Source: Clusia tigrina (lineage: Eukaryota; Arthropoda; Insecta; Diptera; Clusiidae). Taken from it: 64,000 bases of DNA. A program made the position numbers and the translations under genes. The stretch lies in the NCBI GenBank assembly GCA_920105625.2, contig OV050031.1, positions 84,577,995 through 84,641,994 on the forward strand, given 5' to 3'. Positions 10,052 through 20,362 of this stretch are shown piece after piece; the stretch's first letter is position 1; each line of letters opens with the position of its first letter. A model generated the notes under the pieces. That model saw nothing but the letters and a program-made list of their open reading frames with translations, did not search any database and was not told where the DNA came from.

Positions 10052-10555
10052 TGTTGGGGTATTGTCCTTGTTTGACGGGGGACGTCCTTCTGCTGCGCGC
10101 GTGTATCTGAAAAGCCTAAATCACTCTTTGTAAAAATCACTACATTACACTTTTAGTTTTTAAATCACCAGCCTTTATTACTTAGAATACTAACTCTTAT
10201 ATACTATTTACAATTCATAATTACAATACAAAAACTGACCTTTCTGGTGTTCCAGTTTCGCACCTGTTAATTGGTGTCAGTTGGTCAAGCCAACTGACCT
10301 ACGCCAATCTGAAATGTTGATGGTGCATTCTAACTTTGAATGCCCTTCGGTGGCTCGACTGCAAAACTGTAGCACCCTAAAAGTTTACATAATAAATATT
10401 ACATAGGTAATATTAATTCTAAGTACTCGCACCCTAAAAATATGTGCTTTCTTAAGTAACTTTAACACATGCTAATCACACAGAATGTGTGGCATCTGTT
10501 AGGAGTCGATGATGTGAGACACTACGCGCAGGCAGCTTGATTCTAGCTCACAACA
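10052..10555 (-). repeat. 3' LTR of gypsy element 1
   Basis: 504 bp, read by eye as identical to 20363-20866. It has TG...CA ends. Confidence 0.96.
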
Positions 10556-10571
10556 TCCCTCCCCTCTTTCT
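10556..10571 (-). other. Polypurine tract of gypsy element 1
   Basis: On the minus strand a purine run (AGAAAGAGGGGAGGGA) directly precedes the 3' LTR. This is the expected primer for plus-strand DNA synthesis. The same tract occurs at 55841-55856 in element 2. Confidence 0.85.
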
Positions 10572-13415
10572 AAAAGAAGTTAGTGCAACTAACTTCTAAT
10601 GAATCTTTACAATATTTTTCTCTTTTCTGCACTTTAAACTATCTGTGCATTTTCTTAAACCTATAGTACATATGTATAGTTTTTTTCTTTTTTCAAATTC
10701 GCCTTATTTGGGTTCAATTGTTGTATTCTTTTCTTTTTACTTTTGTGTTTTTTTTCTCCTCTTTTGTTTTATTTTGTTCCTTTATTTCTATCTTTTTTTT
10801 CTTCTTTTTTTTTCTTTGTTTTATTCTGTTGTTTTATTTCTATCTTTTTTTTATATTCCCCTTTTTATATTTGGTCTTTCATCGACTCTTTTCTCACTGG
10901 CGTATATACAATTTTCAACAACTAGCGATAATACAATTAATCCTATACTTAAGATCTTATATTCTACTATGATATTTATATCTAAAATATTACGTTATAC
11001 TTCTGCTAACTGCTGATCCGGTTGACGGCTGCCGTTGACGGAGTGAAATCCCTCGATGAAGTCTGCATACCCCTCCCTTCTTTCTGGATCGGTACGTACA
11101 AAGATGTTATAGGTTGGCGATCTGGTTTGCCATTAAAACTTTGTTTTTAGTGGCCTTCTTCTTTCCATTTATATAGTGTGCCCCACGGCTGTAGGTGGTA
11201 CTGCCTCTGCTTATAGTATTCAACTTGTAAAAAAAAACATTTGGAATACATGAGAGATTACAATACACCTTCTTCCTTTGCAGCAATGCGTTTTATGGTG
11301 GAAGTGTTTCTCTTGAGCTTCCTCATAATGGTATTTGACATCGTTTGGCTTTGATGTGGAGACAATCGGTATTTCTCTGAGACACACATTTAATGACGTA
11401 ATTTGTGTACTCTGATCGGTAACCAGTCTCTGTGTCCTCTTGTATTAAATCCTATTTCATATGTAAATCACATATCATATGTTCATACTCTAGATTGGAC
11501 ATATACTTCAATGAAGCAATTAACTTCCGTGAGCCAAATTTCTTCTGCTTATTATATTTGGTGGTGGTTTCAGTCACCCACCTTAAGCTTTTACCCCTCT
11601 TCAACTTCTCCAAAATCGATTCTGTTGAGATTGTGATACACTCGGTGGACATTGTACTATAATTGTCCAATTCAAAACATGACTCCGCAAGGAAACTTGT
11701 TCTTTTTTCGTTGCTTGTCAATAACTTATCCACAACGCATTCAAATGCGGCGGCCATATGCCGTTTCGCAAAATTAAAATTACATCCGTCGCCATTCATC
11801 CCCAATCTAATATGTTGGCATCTTTGGGGTTACAAACCTTAGATAACTGCCAAAAATCTTTGTTTTTCAAAAACGCATCTTTCCGAATACCACGTTGGTC
11901 TCTTAGTCCGCACCGCCTTCCGATATCCGCTGTTCCCGGAACTTCCTGCTTCGCTTCACATCATCAGAGCTATATAGAGAACACCTATAATAATTTTCTT
12001 AATTTTCTAGTATACATTTTAGTTTTATATTTCTTCTATGTTTAATTTTTGCCGAACATTTCAGTCAACTTAATAAATGAATTTAAAAATTATATAACAT
12101 TTAAATAAATACACTATATGTACTATATATACTCTTGGGTATAATTTTCCAATTTAGTATGATTTTTGTTTTTTTTTATTACAAATTTATATTTTAAATA
12201 ATTAATTTTTGTAACTCTAATTATTTTCTAAACTACTTTTGATTCTAATGGGAACTTTGCACAGATTATAATTTTTTAATTTATAACTTTTCTTAAACAT
12301 AAGCTATTCCAAAAATCAATATTTCTACAACATGCTTTTTTTATAATTGAATGCTATATCATTCAATTTGCCATCCACTCGTCTTCTCCCCTCACATTAT
12401 CGGATTCGCTACCGTATCCTGGAGGAAAAGAGGACTGGACTATGCGTTTTCATAGCCATATAGGGCATCAGTTTTGCTCTGATTAATTTTTCGTGCTCTT
12501 TTTCAACACGTGAGTTATCACTCATTTCAACTTTGAACCATTTCATTGGCCCTCCGACAAAAACCAGAATATTTAAGATAAACCCGTTTGTGTCAAAACT
12601 TTGTCCATTGCATGACCATACCTTTCATCGCATACAATTACTTTTTATTTAAATTTACTTCTAGCCTGATATGTATACATCCATTAACGATTCTATTTTC
12701 CATCCTGTAATTAGCCCGTATATGAATACATACATACATTCAAGGCGCTTTAAATTACCTAGAATTAATTGCTTATTTTCCCAATCAACCTATACTTTAT
12801 TTTTATATCCCAACATATACATTTATTCAAATTTCCATACGCTAATTTCCTAATCAATTAACAGTTAAAACCTATGTACGAGTATATCTACATATAGCCT
12901 GCTGCAGTATCTGCAAATATATACATACGCACATACCCATTCCTCCTAACTAGAATACTTACTTCTTTAAATATACATTCGTACATTCATTCTTTATCTT
13001 ATACACATATATACATACTCGTATATATACTTACTTCACCAGCAGTTCCGTTGCCTGGCGTTAATGCTCATGCATCGAATTTCAGTGCATACACTGCCGT
13101 ATGTGTGTATGTACATATTCGAAGTTTTGTTTTATATTACTTACCCACGACTGTCTTATTATTTTATTTTATTTTTTAATTACGTGCAATATTTATCATT
13201 ATTTAAAAAAAAATATTTTTCCCTACTATGCTTCGTTCGGCCACAGTGCATAATAAGCACTTTTATTACGTCAACTTTAATCACTCGATTTTAAGTGGCA
13301 CACTTCTACTGGCCTTGACTTTGAGAATCGGAGCTGTGTGTTATCCGATATACACACGTACATGTTTACGTTGTTATTCTTGTGTTTACACTTGTAAAAC
13401 ACTGTCAACACATGT
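10572..13415 (-). other. Region after pol in gypsy element 1, no envelope gene seen
   Basis: About 2.84 kb of AT-rich DNA lies between the pol stop and the purine tract. It holds a 115-residue frame (11452-11799, listed separately), a pyrimidine-rich low-complexity run at 10680-10860, and tracts of 'atacatacat/cgtatatat' near 12700-13060. A candidate splice acceptor (pyrimidine run then CCAG) reads leftward to an exon start at 12418. Element 2 keeps the whole region at 53007-55856 with roughly 95% identity. Nothing here resembles a retroviral envelope. The region could be a long untranslated 3' part or a decayed third gene. Confidence 0.6.
11452..11799 (-). CDS. Uncharacterised frame after pol, gypsy element 1 (115 residues)
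   Basis: The ATG at 11799 opens a frame beginning MNGDGCNFNFAKRHMAAAF and ending at 11452. Element 2 has the same frame, longer, at 54607-55083; there a TAT codon stands where this copy has TAG. The protein is rich in Thr, Ser, Glu and Lys, with no signal peptide or membrane segment. It matches nothing I recognise. It could be a third gene of the element, a fragment of a larger spliced one, or chance. Confidence 0.35.
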   Translation of the reverse strand: MNGDGCNFNFAKRHMAAAFECVVDKLLTSNEKRTSFLAESCFELDNYSTMSTECITISTESILEKLKRGKSLRWVTETTTKYNKQKKFGSRKLIASLKYMSNLEYEHMICDLHMK

Positions 13416-16400
13416 TTAGTTGTGTGGTCTTGTATGGAATAATTTTAACAAATTATTATGTAGCTTTTTACTCTTGCCCTTAATCGTTACGACTGTTGTA
13501 ACTGGGCTTCGTATCTCTGCTACCATATACGGACCTATCCACACAGGTGAGAATTTATTTCTCCTGGCTTGATTCCTCATGAGTACTTGATCACCCACAT
13601 GAAAAACTACTGGGTTTAGTACCTTGTTATAGGCTTCCCTGGCCACTCGTTTAGCACATTCCTGGTTTTCTCTAACCAATTCGTGCGCTCGCTGCAACTG
13701 ATATTTTTGTACTTTATTGGGGTCATCAGCATTGTATACAGGCGCACATTTGCGCTTCAAATTCGCTGGCATGTTGAAATCAAACCCGTAGAGTGTTCTA
13801 AACGGAGTTTGCTTCGTTGATACATGCACAGTATTGTTGTGTACATGCATTGCAGTGGTTAACCATTGATCCCAATTCGAGCCGTCTTCTTTGGCAAAAC
13901 TGCGCAAGTACTCGGCCAGAGGTCGATGACTACGTTCCAATGAGCCATTCGCCTGTGGATGATATGGTGTTATGTGCAACTTCTTGATTCCCAGCATTTT
14001 ACACGTTTCTGAGAATAGTTTTGATACGAAATTTGAACCATTGTCGGTTATCAAAACCTTAGGTATGTTGTATCTTGCTATAATTTCATCAAAGAATGCT
14101 TTGGCCACCGTACTTGCTTCAGCATCGGGTATAGCCACGCACGCCATATACTTTGAGAAATCGTCTTGGAACGTCAAGATGTATTTATTGCCCGAAACAG
14201 TCTCAGGTAAAATACCTACAATATCCATATGAACCTTATCAAATGGTTGCTTTGGTGTGTCTGTTAACACCATGGGCATCTTTGTTAGCCTTGAACTTTT
14301 GTTGGCCTGACATTTTGGACAACTCTTTATATATTTCTTAATGTCCTTGATCATACCCTTCCATCCGTATACTCGCCTAATTCTGTCATGGGTTTTCCAG
14401 AATCCCTGGTGTCCTCCTAGAGGCGAATCATGGAAACCCTTTAACACAGCCTGGATATCCTTTATATCCTCCAGCCATTCCACACTACTGGCTGTTTGCT
14501 CATTGGCATCGAAACCCGCATTGCTAACATCTCTTGTAGCATCAATTTTATCTTCTGGCATTCTCTCGACCTTCTCCTTATCTGACCGTGCTTTGGACCT
14601 CGTTTGCACTACTGATACCTTCTGTGCCTGCGGTACTCTGCTGAGTGCGTCCGCATTTAGATTCTTTTTCCCAGGTTTGTATATGATTTCAAAATCATAC
14701 TCAGACAATTTGTGTCTGAACCTAGCTAGCCTAGACGTTTGGTCTTTCAAATTGGCTATGCCTCTCAACGGCTGGTGATCAGTATATATCTTGAATGGGC
14801 GTCCTAGCAGATATGCTGTAAAATTCTTCGTAGCCCACACTATGGCTAGAAATTCCTTCTCTATTGTGGAGTATCTCTTCTCCGCGTCGCTAAGCGCTCT
14901 GCTTGCGAATGCTATTGGTCGGTCATCACCGACTTGCCCTTGTGACAATACTGCCCCTAATGCTTCATTGCTAGCATCAGTGGTCAACAAAAAAGTTTGC
15001 TCAAAGTCGGGGTACGCCAAAATTGGTGGCGAGCTAATTATCTCCTTTAGCCTCTCGAATGCTTGCTGACATCTCTCTGTCCATTCGAACTTTGCTTCTT
15101 TTCGTAGCAACTTATTAATGGGCAAAGCAATTCCGGCTAGTCCTTCCACGAACTTTCTATAATAGTTCACTAGTCCTAGGAATGCTTGCACTTCCTTTCT
15201 GTTTCTCGGAATCGCTAGATTTTTAACGCATTCCACCTTCTGCGGGTCAGGCAGTGCTCCTGCTTCTGAGCAACGATGGCCTAAATAAACCACCTCTCTT
15301 CGCAAAAATTGACACTTCTCCGTGTTCAATTTCAAGTTGTGTTCTCGTAATTTCTGGAGCACCTTGCGCAAGCGTTGCGAATGCTGCTGCAAGTTCTTCC
15401 CATAAATTACAATATCATCGAGATACACAAAACAATCTAACCCTTGTAAGCCTGTTAGCACATGGTTGATTAGCCGTTGGAAGGTAGCCGGTGCTCCTGT
15501 TAATCCAAACGGCATTCTATTGAACTCGTAATGGCCTAAACCGGTGCTGAACGCGGTTTTCTGCTTATCTTGGGTATCCACCAGAACCTGGTGGTAGCCA
15601 CTCGCTAAATCAAGTGTAGAAAAATATCTACTGTGTCCCAATTGATCCAGAATTTCTTCTATCCTTGGTATCGGGAACACCTGCTTGATAGTGGCGTCGT
15701 TCAATTTCCTAAAATCGACGACCATTCTCCACTTCTTCTGACCCTGAGCACCTCCCTTCTTTGGTACCAAAATTATTGGTGAGTTCCAAGGCGAGATACT
15801 CGGTGAAATTATGTTATCTTTTAACATCCCTTCCACTTGCCTGTTTACCTCATCTTTGTGAGCCTGTGGCAATCTGTATTGCTTCTGGTTAATCGGTGCT
15901 TGATCCACTCTAGTAGGTATTTCATGCTCTACCTCTGGTGTATACGTCAACTGGTCTCCTTCCAGCAAAAATATGTCATGGAATGACGCACAAATGGCTT
16001 CTATTGATGCCTTCTCTTCTGAATTCACGCTTGGGTCTAACTTCAAGGATTCTAGCACCCTCTCCATTCTTTTTCTTATATCTACCTGCTTAATCTGATT
16101 CACCGATCTATAATTCGGTTCCTTAAAATTATCATAGCTAGTGAACTTGGGCCTAAAATCCTCCTCCATCAAGTAGTTCTTTTCCGATGCATTGAGTACG
16201 CAAGCGTACACCTTACCCTTGTCAACGTGCGTTATGGTTTCTCCCATATATACGCCCTCCGCTAGCTGCTGCTTGTGCAAAACCACAGTCCTAAGTTTCG
16301 TATTTACATGCATAGTAACTACTCTGGTTGACCTTGCATTCACTACCTCCCTACAATTCTTAACCCTATTCACGGTTCCTTCCTGCCATGACTTCAATGG

Positions 16401-16985
16401 GAGAGTAAGGATTCTATTCTTATTATCATCATAAAATGATAACTGTTTCTCCAGCGCATCCAGAATGGTGCGGCCCCAGAGATTATCGCGGCCAATTATC
16501 CCATCGGCCGGGATACCTTCCCTATCCAATTCAACTGCGTGCACTCTAAAACCCATTCCCTTAACTTTACTGTGCCCTATTTTAAGTGACCCCAGTGTTC
16601 TGATGCAACCTCCGAACGCTCCATTAAGCGTTCTTACATCTTTTGGGTTAATAACTAGTCCTTTCCGTAAAACACTAGATTTTACGAGGCTAGTATCCGC
16701 CCCTGAATCTACCAAAAGCACTAGCTTTCCACTAGCTGCCTCCTTGCAGGGTATCTCGATGAAAGCATCTCCTACCCTGCTCACAACGAAACAACGCCCT
16801 TTTGACTCCAAAATGGACGCGTATCCACTACCTAACTCTTCGTGATACTGGAGAGCCTCCTGCTCCTCCTTCTCCTGGACTGTAGTTCCTACATTACTAG
16901 TCCCACGTATTTCCGGCCTTATTATTACTTCCTTTCTTTTGGCTTTCCAGTCTATTGGCCTCGACTGGGCCGCTGGAAGTTTCCC
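13416..16985 (-). CDS. pol: Pol polyprotein of gypsy element 1 (protease, RT, RNase H, integrase)
   Basis: The pol frame spans 17057-13416 (1213 codons) and is entered by -1 frameshifting at 16985-16979. Numbering the open frame from 17057, the protease motif is DSGAD at 117-121. The reverse transcriptase has the VDFRKLN block near 448 and YLDD at 545-548. RNase H has TDASNEALG at 693. The integrase has an HHCC zinc site (about 876-915), catalytic D945, D1005 and E1041 with exactly 35 residues between the last two, and a C-terminal GPY/F-type module (IGPYMVAEI near 1174). All catalytic residues are present. The product would mature Gag, copy the RNA into DNA and insert it. No chromodomain was seen. 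Confidence 0.95.
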   Translation of the reverse strand, partial: GKLPAAQSRPIDWKAKRKEVIIRPEIRGTSNVGTTVQEKEEQEALQYHEELGSGYASILESKGRCFVVSRVGDAFIEIPCKEAASGKLVLLVDSGADTSLVKSSVLRKGLVINPKDVRTLNGAFGGCIRTLGSLKIGHSKVKGMGFRVHAVELDREGIPADGIIGRDNLWGRTILDALEKQLSFYDDNKNRILTLPLKSWQEGTVNRVKNCREVVNARSTRVVTMHVNTKLRTVVLHKQQLAEGVYMGETITHVDKGKVYACVLNASEKNYLMEEDFRPKFTSYDNFKEPNYRSVNQIKQVDIRKRMERVLESLKLDPSVNSEEKASIEAICASFHDIFLLEGDQLTYTPEVEHEIPTRVDQAPINQKQYRLPQAHKDEVNRQVEGMLKDNIISPSISPWNSPIILVPKKGGAQGQKKWRMVVDFRKLNDATIKQVFPIPRIEEILDQLGHSRYFSTLDLASGYHQVLVDTQDKQKTAFSTGLGHYEFNRMPFGLTGAPATFQRLINHVLTGLQGLDCFVYLDDIVIYGKNLQQHSQRLRKVLQKLREHNLKLNTEKCQFLRREVVYLGHRCSEAGALPDPQKVECVKNLAIPRNRKEVQAFLGLVNYYRKFVEGLAGIALPINKLLRKEAKFEWTERCQQAFERLKEIISSPPILAYPDFEQTFLLTTDASNEALGAVLSQGQVGDDRPIAFASRALSDAEKRYSTIEKEFLAIVWATKNFTAYLLGRPFKIYTDHQPLRGIANLKDQTSRLARFRHKLSEYDFEIIYKPGKKNLNADALSRVPQAQKVSVVQTRSKARSDKEKVERMPEDKIDATRDVSNAGFDANEQTASSVEWLEDIKDIQAVLKGFHDSPLGGHQGFWKTHDRIRRVYGWKGMIKDIKKYIKSCPKCQANKSSRLTKMPMVLTDTPKQPFDKVHMDIVGILPETVSGNKYILTFQDDFSKYMACVAIPDAEASTVAKAFFDEIIARYNIPKVLITDNGSNFVSKLFSETCKMLGIKKLHITPYHPQANGSLERSHRPLAEYLRSFAKEDGSNWDQWLTTAMHVHNNTVHVSTKQTPFRTLYGFDFNMPANLKRKCAPVYNADDPNKVQKYQLQRAHELVRENQECAKRVAREAYNKVLNPVVFHVGDQVLMRNQARRNKFSPVWIGPYMVAEIRSPVTTVVTIKGKSKKLHNNLLKLFHTRPHN

Positions 16986-19258
16986 TGGTTCTTTTGTTGG
17001 GATTGTCTTTCCCTGCATTCCATTGTTCGATGACCGATTCGTCCACATGAGAAGCATCTCGACCCCTGTTGGGTGTTGCGTATCCTTGGTTCACTTCTGG
17101 AATTCCAATTTGGTTGCTGCTGACCACTCCCAGTTTTGAAAGGATTTCTTCCTTGGTTAATTCCTTCTGTTGAATTAATTCTGGGACTACTGAAGTTACC
17201 CCTGCTGTCCCTCAAGGTTGGAACCGGGCGACTCGTTGCTGGCTGCCTTTTACTCTGATTCCATTTAGTGTCTACTTGGCACTGTCTACTTGCCTCATGA
17301 CCGTATGTTTGCCACTCCAAACAGTAGGGCGTGTTTTTGCGAGTAACGCATTCATCCCTTGTATGCCCTGGCTTACAACAGAATGAGCAAATGGGTTTCC
17401 TTGGCTTAAACCTCTCAACCAAGAATTCTTGGTCTCTTTGTTGCGGAAATTGGCCCATCAATCTACCGACTCCACATCTGTTTTGCTGCTGTACTGTTCC
17501 TACCTCTGCAGGAGCATCAGTCCAGCAGATTCCACCTGTTGTCGTTCGCTGTTGTATTGCTGCTTCAGCTAAAGAGACCGCCTCCACTATCTCTGCCATA
17601 CTCCTCGGCGTGAGAGTAAGAGTATAATTAGCTAAATCCCTATTTATCAGGCCTGCCTTGAACACAGAAATCATAGTCCGTTCTACTTGAGCCTTGTATG
17701 CTGCAACATTTTCTGGAAACTGCCTGTTGGCTTCCGTCTCAGCAGCGTTCCCCAGAGACTGGAGCCTTCGTCCCCAGGCTCTCAATTCCTCCCCAGGTCT
17801 CTGAGTTGATTCTTGAATTTCCCATACAAGACAGTCGTATGACTTTTGTTTTAAATACGTCCTATCCAAAAGTGCATATAATTCTGTCAGGGTGCTTATT
17901 GAGCTATGCACCAGTAAATCAAACGCATCACCTGTGGTTCTTTGCCTAATACACTTTATTAAGTGTTCCCCGTCCGCTTCCGAAACACTCTGTTGCGCTA
18001 GCTCACAACCTTCTTTGAAGCGCCGGATCTCAGTTCTCAGATCATACAACTCGACTCCTGAGAACATGGGCACCAACTTCTCCACCGCATGAGCAACTTC
18101 CAGAATGCCCATTTTATTCCTTTGTGTTTTCTCAATTGCTGGTAAAACCTTAGCTTTATTAATCTCTTTGGTAGTTTCCAAATTCACTTCTCCCGGATCT
18201 GAGAGGTAATTGGCCAGTGACGGACTCAAACTAATTAGTCTTCGATCGTTTGTTCGTACTGGCGAAATATTGTCCCCAGTATCGAGACTTTGCTGCACTG
18301 GTACTGCTTCCGGCTCCTTTGGCGGATATCCCTGATTTTTATTATTTATCGGGCTTCCCGGAGAAAAAGGCTCGACACCGACTTCAGATGCGCCAAACAA
18401 AAATTCCGCTTGCTTTTCTTCATTAAGTACTAATTTTGGCTTCACCATGCGGCTAATCCCTTCTGGTGTTAAATATTCCGGCCAACGTACTTCCGGAGGC
18501 AATGTCAATACTGTCTGTGTAAATCCAGCTGATGCTGATTTTGATCTCTCCCTATTCAGTGAGGTCCTATTGGTCGCCCGTCCTCTTTTCAATTCCGCAC
18601 ACTCCTTTTCTAACAGCGTTGCTGCTTCCTCTGTTTCCGTCAACCTCTGAGAAAGTTCCTTTACCTTCTTCTCCAGGTACTCTTTTTGTGCTCTCCAATC
18701 TTCTGCTTTCTTATGAAAACTGAACAACTTTTCTTCTGTTCTTTTTTGGATTGCCGTAAAAGCTTGATCCGCTACTTCCAATGGTGACACAGCTCCTCCG
18801 GCATTCGCCTGCTTCCACAATTCCTGAGCTTCTTCCCTGCTCGTACTCGCTTCGAACTGGTCAACTATTTTCCCAGTAAACAGTTCCACCTCTGACTGCA
18901 TTGATTTCAATCTGTTCCTTACTTCCTCGTCTGGTGAAACCAAACTCACTGTTTGTTGCCCTAGTCCTTCTAATTCAGAACTAAATGTATCTGCCCATTC
19001 GTTGACCAGACTATTTATGTAGTCTGCGTAATTTTCCGCAAAATATTTTCTCTTGCCGTACTCAACTGCGTGAGGCAGCAGCAGTCCGTGATTATTGTTG
19101 AACTCTTTCCCCAGATTTTGCAACTGTGTTATTCGCTTGCGATAATACACGTCGTCCTTACGTAACCTGCCGTCTTTCTTAAAATTGCGGACCAATTTTT
19201 CAATCGCTTCTCCAATTTGCTCCTGCTTCAGCAGTAATCCTTGCGCTTCCTTCGTCAT
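16952..19258 (-). CDS. gag: Gag polyprotein of gypsy element 1
   Basis: The product is a 768-residue structural protein that forms the particle and packages the RNA. The ATG at 19258 (MTKEAQGLLLKQ) is the first in a frame that is otherwise open upstream without an ATG. Residues about 172-225 are a strongly charged heptad-rich stretch, likely a coiled coil. The block near 395-450 (PMFSGVELYDLRTEIRRF) looks like the capsid core of Ty3/gypsy Gag. Two CX2CX4HX4C zinc knuckles lie at about 624-637 (CSFCCKPGHTRDEC) and 735-748 (CFSCGRIGHRTMEC). The last ~30 codons overlap pol, and the -1 slippery heptamer lies nine codons before the stop. At 768 residues it is long for a gypsy Gag. Confidence 0.93.
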   Translation of the reverse strand: MTKEAQGLLLKQEQIGEAIEKLVRNFKKDGRLRKDDVYYRKRITQLQNLGKEFNNNHGLLLPHAVEYGKRKYFAENYADYINSLVNEWADTFSSELEGLGQQTVSLVSPDEEVRNRLKSMQSEVELFTGKIVDQFEASTSREEAQELWKQANAGGAVSPLEVADQAFTAIQKRTEEKLFSFHKKAEDWRAQKEYLEKKVKELSQRLTETEEAATLLEKECAELKRGRATNRTSLNRERSKSASAGFTQTVLTLPPEVRWPEYLTPEGISRMVKPKLVLNEEKQAEFLFGASEVGVEPFSPGSPINNKNQGYPPKEPEAVPVQQSLDTGDNISPVRTNDRRLISLSPSLANYLSDPGEVNLETTKEINKAKVLPAIEKTQRNKMGILEVAHAVEKLVPMFSGVELYDLRTEIRRFKEGCELAQQSVSEADGEHLIKCIRQRTTGDAFDLLVHSSISTLTELYALLDRTYLKQKSYDCLVWEIQESTQRPGEELRAWGRRLQSLGNAAETEANRQFPENVAAYKAQVERTMISVFKAGLINRDLANYTLTLTPRSMAEIVEAVSLAEAAIQQRTTTGGICWTDAPAEVGTVQQQNRCGVGRLMGQFPQQRDQEFLVERFKPRKPICSFCCKPGHTRDECVTRKNTPYCLEWQTYGHEASRQCQVDTKWNQSKRQPATSRPVPTLRDSRGNFSSPRINSTEGINQGRNPFKTGSGQQQPNWNSRSEPRIRNTQQGSRCFSCGRIGHRTMECRERQSQQKNQGNFQRPSRGQ
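16979..16985 (-). promoter_or_regulatory. Programmed -1 frameshift heptamer GGGAAAC (element 1)
   Basis: On the minus strand the bases read G GGA AAC in the gag frame, the X XXY YYZ pattern for -1 slippage. The shifted frame reads GGG AAA CTT and continues straight into pol. The gag stop follows at 16952-16954. Element 2 has the identical heptamer in the same phase at 49956-49962. Confidence 0.85.
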
Positions 19259-20339
19259 ATCCCAAATGCCAGAACAGATGACGTATCCCAATTAAAAATC
19301 CAATATTTGTTAAAAGTTGTTACAATATTTTATTCGATCCTACTTAATGGTTCAAAACAGAGTTATTAAAAAAAAAAAACATTCCACCGTAAATTCTATC
19401 TTTATATACATATTCTGCTATACTTGTTTTCCATCACAAAGTTCCGCTGTCTACCGGCGTCCATTAAGTCTTTCCATCAATGCAAAGTTGTCCATGACTT
19501 CCTCACCAATACTCCTTGTTTTCCTCTCACCATCTTTAATACATCCATAGAAAAGGCCATATGTTTGATTTACCGGCAAAAGTGTCTTGATTCATTCCCG
19601 GAAATTTGAATCCATATTTAAAAATAAACCCGTAACGTATGCGCCACATAGTAATAGCATTTAAATGTTTTCTTCAACATTGCTACGCAAATCGTAGTTT
19701 CCGAACTACAAAAAAACTTTGATGCAACAACACGTGTTGTCTGCACCTCTTCACCTAATACCCTAAACTCAGAATGCCAAATATTTAAATCAATCTTTAT
19801 TTTGATTTCAAAACAATATAAATTGAATCGTATAAATGTCCCTACCGACAAACAAACACAAATCCCCTATCATAACCGTACGAACCCTATACCGTGGCAC
19901 GTTCTTTCCGAACCAAACCAACCGGTTTACACAAGTTCGCAATTCAATAACGCAAAATCCAAGAATAAACAGACACGTTCCACATTCCCCGAGAATGCTG
20001 AAATAAATGGTTATTATAAAAAGAATGAACCTGGTTTCAGTGAAACAACCCTATGCAACCTGACCGTAAGTTGAAAGTTTTCTTTTAAATCGACCTATTG
20101 TCACCTAACCGCAGCGGCTAATCAGCCCCAATGCTGCTTCTTCTGCATGACCGGCGCAAAAGCGCCCACACGGCCACCGAAGAATCGTCGACAAAATTCA
20201 CTTAGATACTAGTATGTCTTACCCTAGACATACTCACCATTTTCGTTTCCTCCATTGCTCTCCTTTGGGATGGTTATCCTGATATCTTCTTCTTGGTGGA
20301 TTCCCGCGTAGGAGTGCTTCTTTCCTGGCACTCGACGTT
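19259..20339 (-). other. 5' leader of gypsy element 1
   Basis: About 1.1 kb lies between the primer-binding site and the gag ATG. On the minus strand a short frame (six codons from an ATG) is followed by a strong splice-donor-like AAATG/GTGAGT, conserved in element 2 at 46763-46786. Part of the leader (about 19630-19850) is clearly more diverged from element 2 than the rest. No other gene was seen. Confidence 0.6.
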
Positions 20340-20359
20340 GGATCCTACCGGCTGCGCCA
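20340..20359 (-). other. tRNA primer-binding site (element 1)
   Basis: TGGCGCAGCCGGTAGGATCC on the minus strand, three bases inside the 5' LTR. It begins with the TGG complementary to a tRNA CCA end and resembles the Ser-tRNA sites of the 17.6/297 group. The tRNA identity is inferred. Confidence 0.75.
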
Positions 20360-20362
20360 AAA

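Noticed and set aside
10645..11016. Phe/Leu-rich plus-strand frame resembling a membrane protein
   Set aside because: It is the complement of the purine-rich low-complexity run of gypsy element 1 and has no other support.
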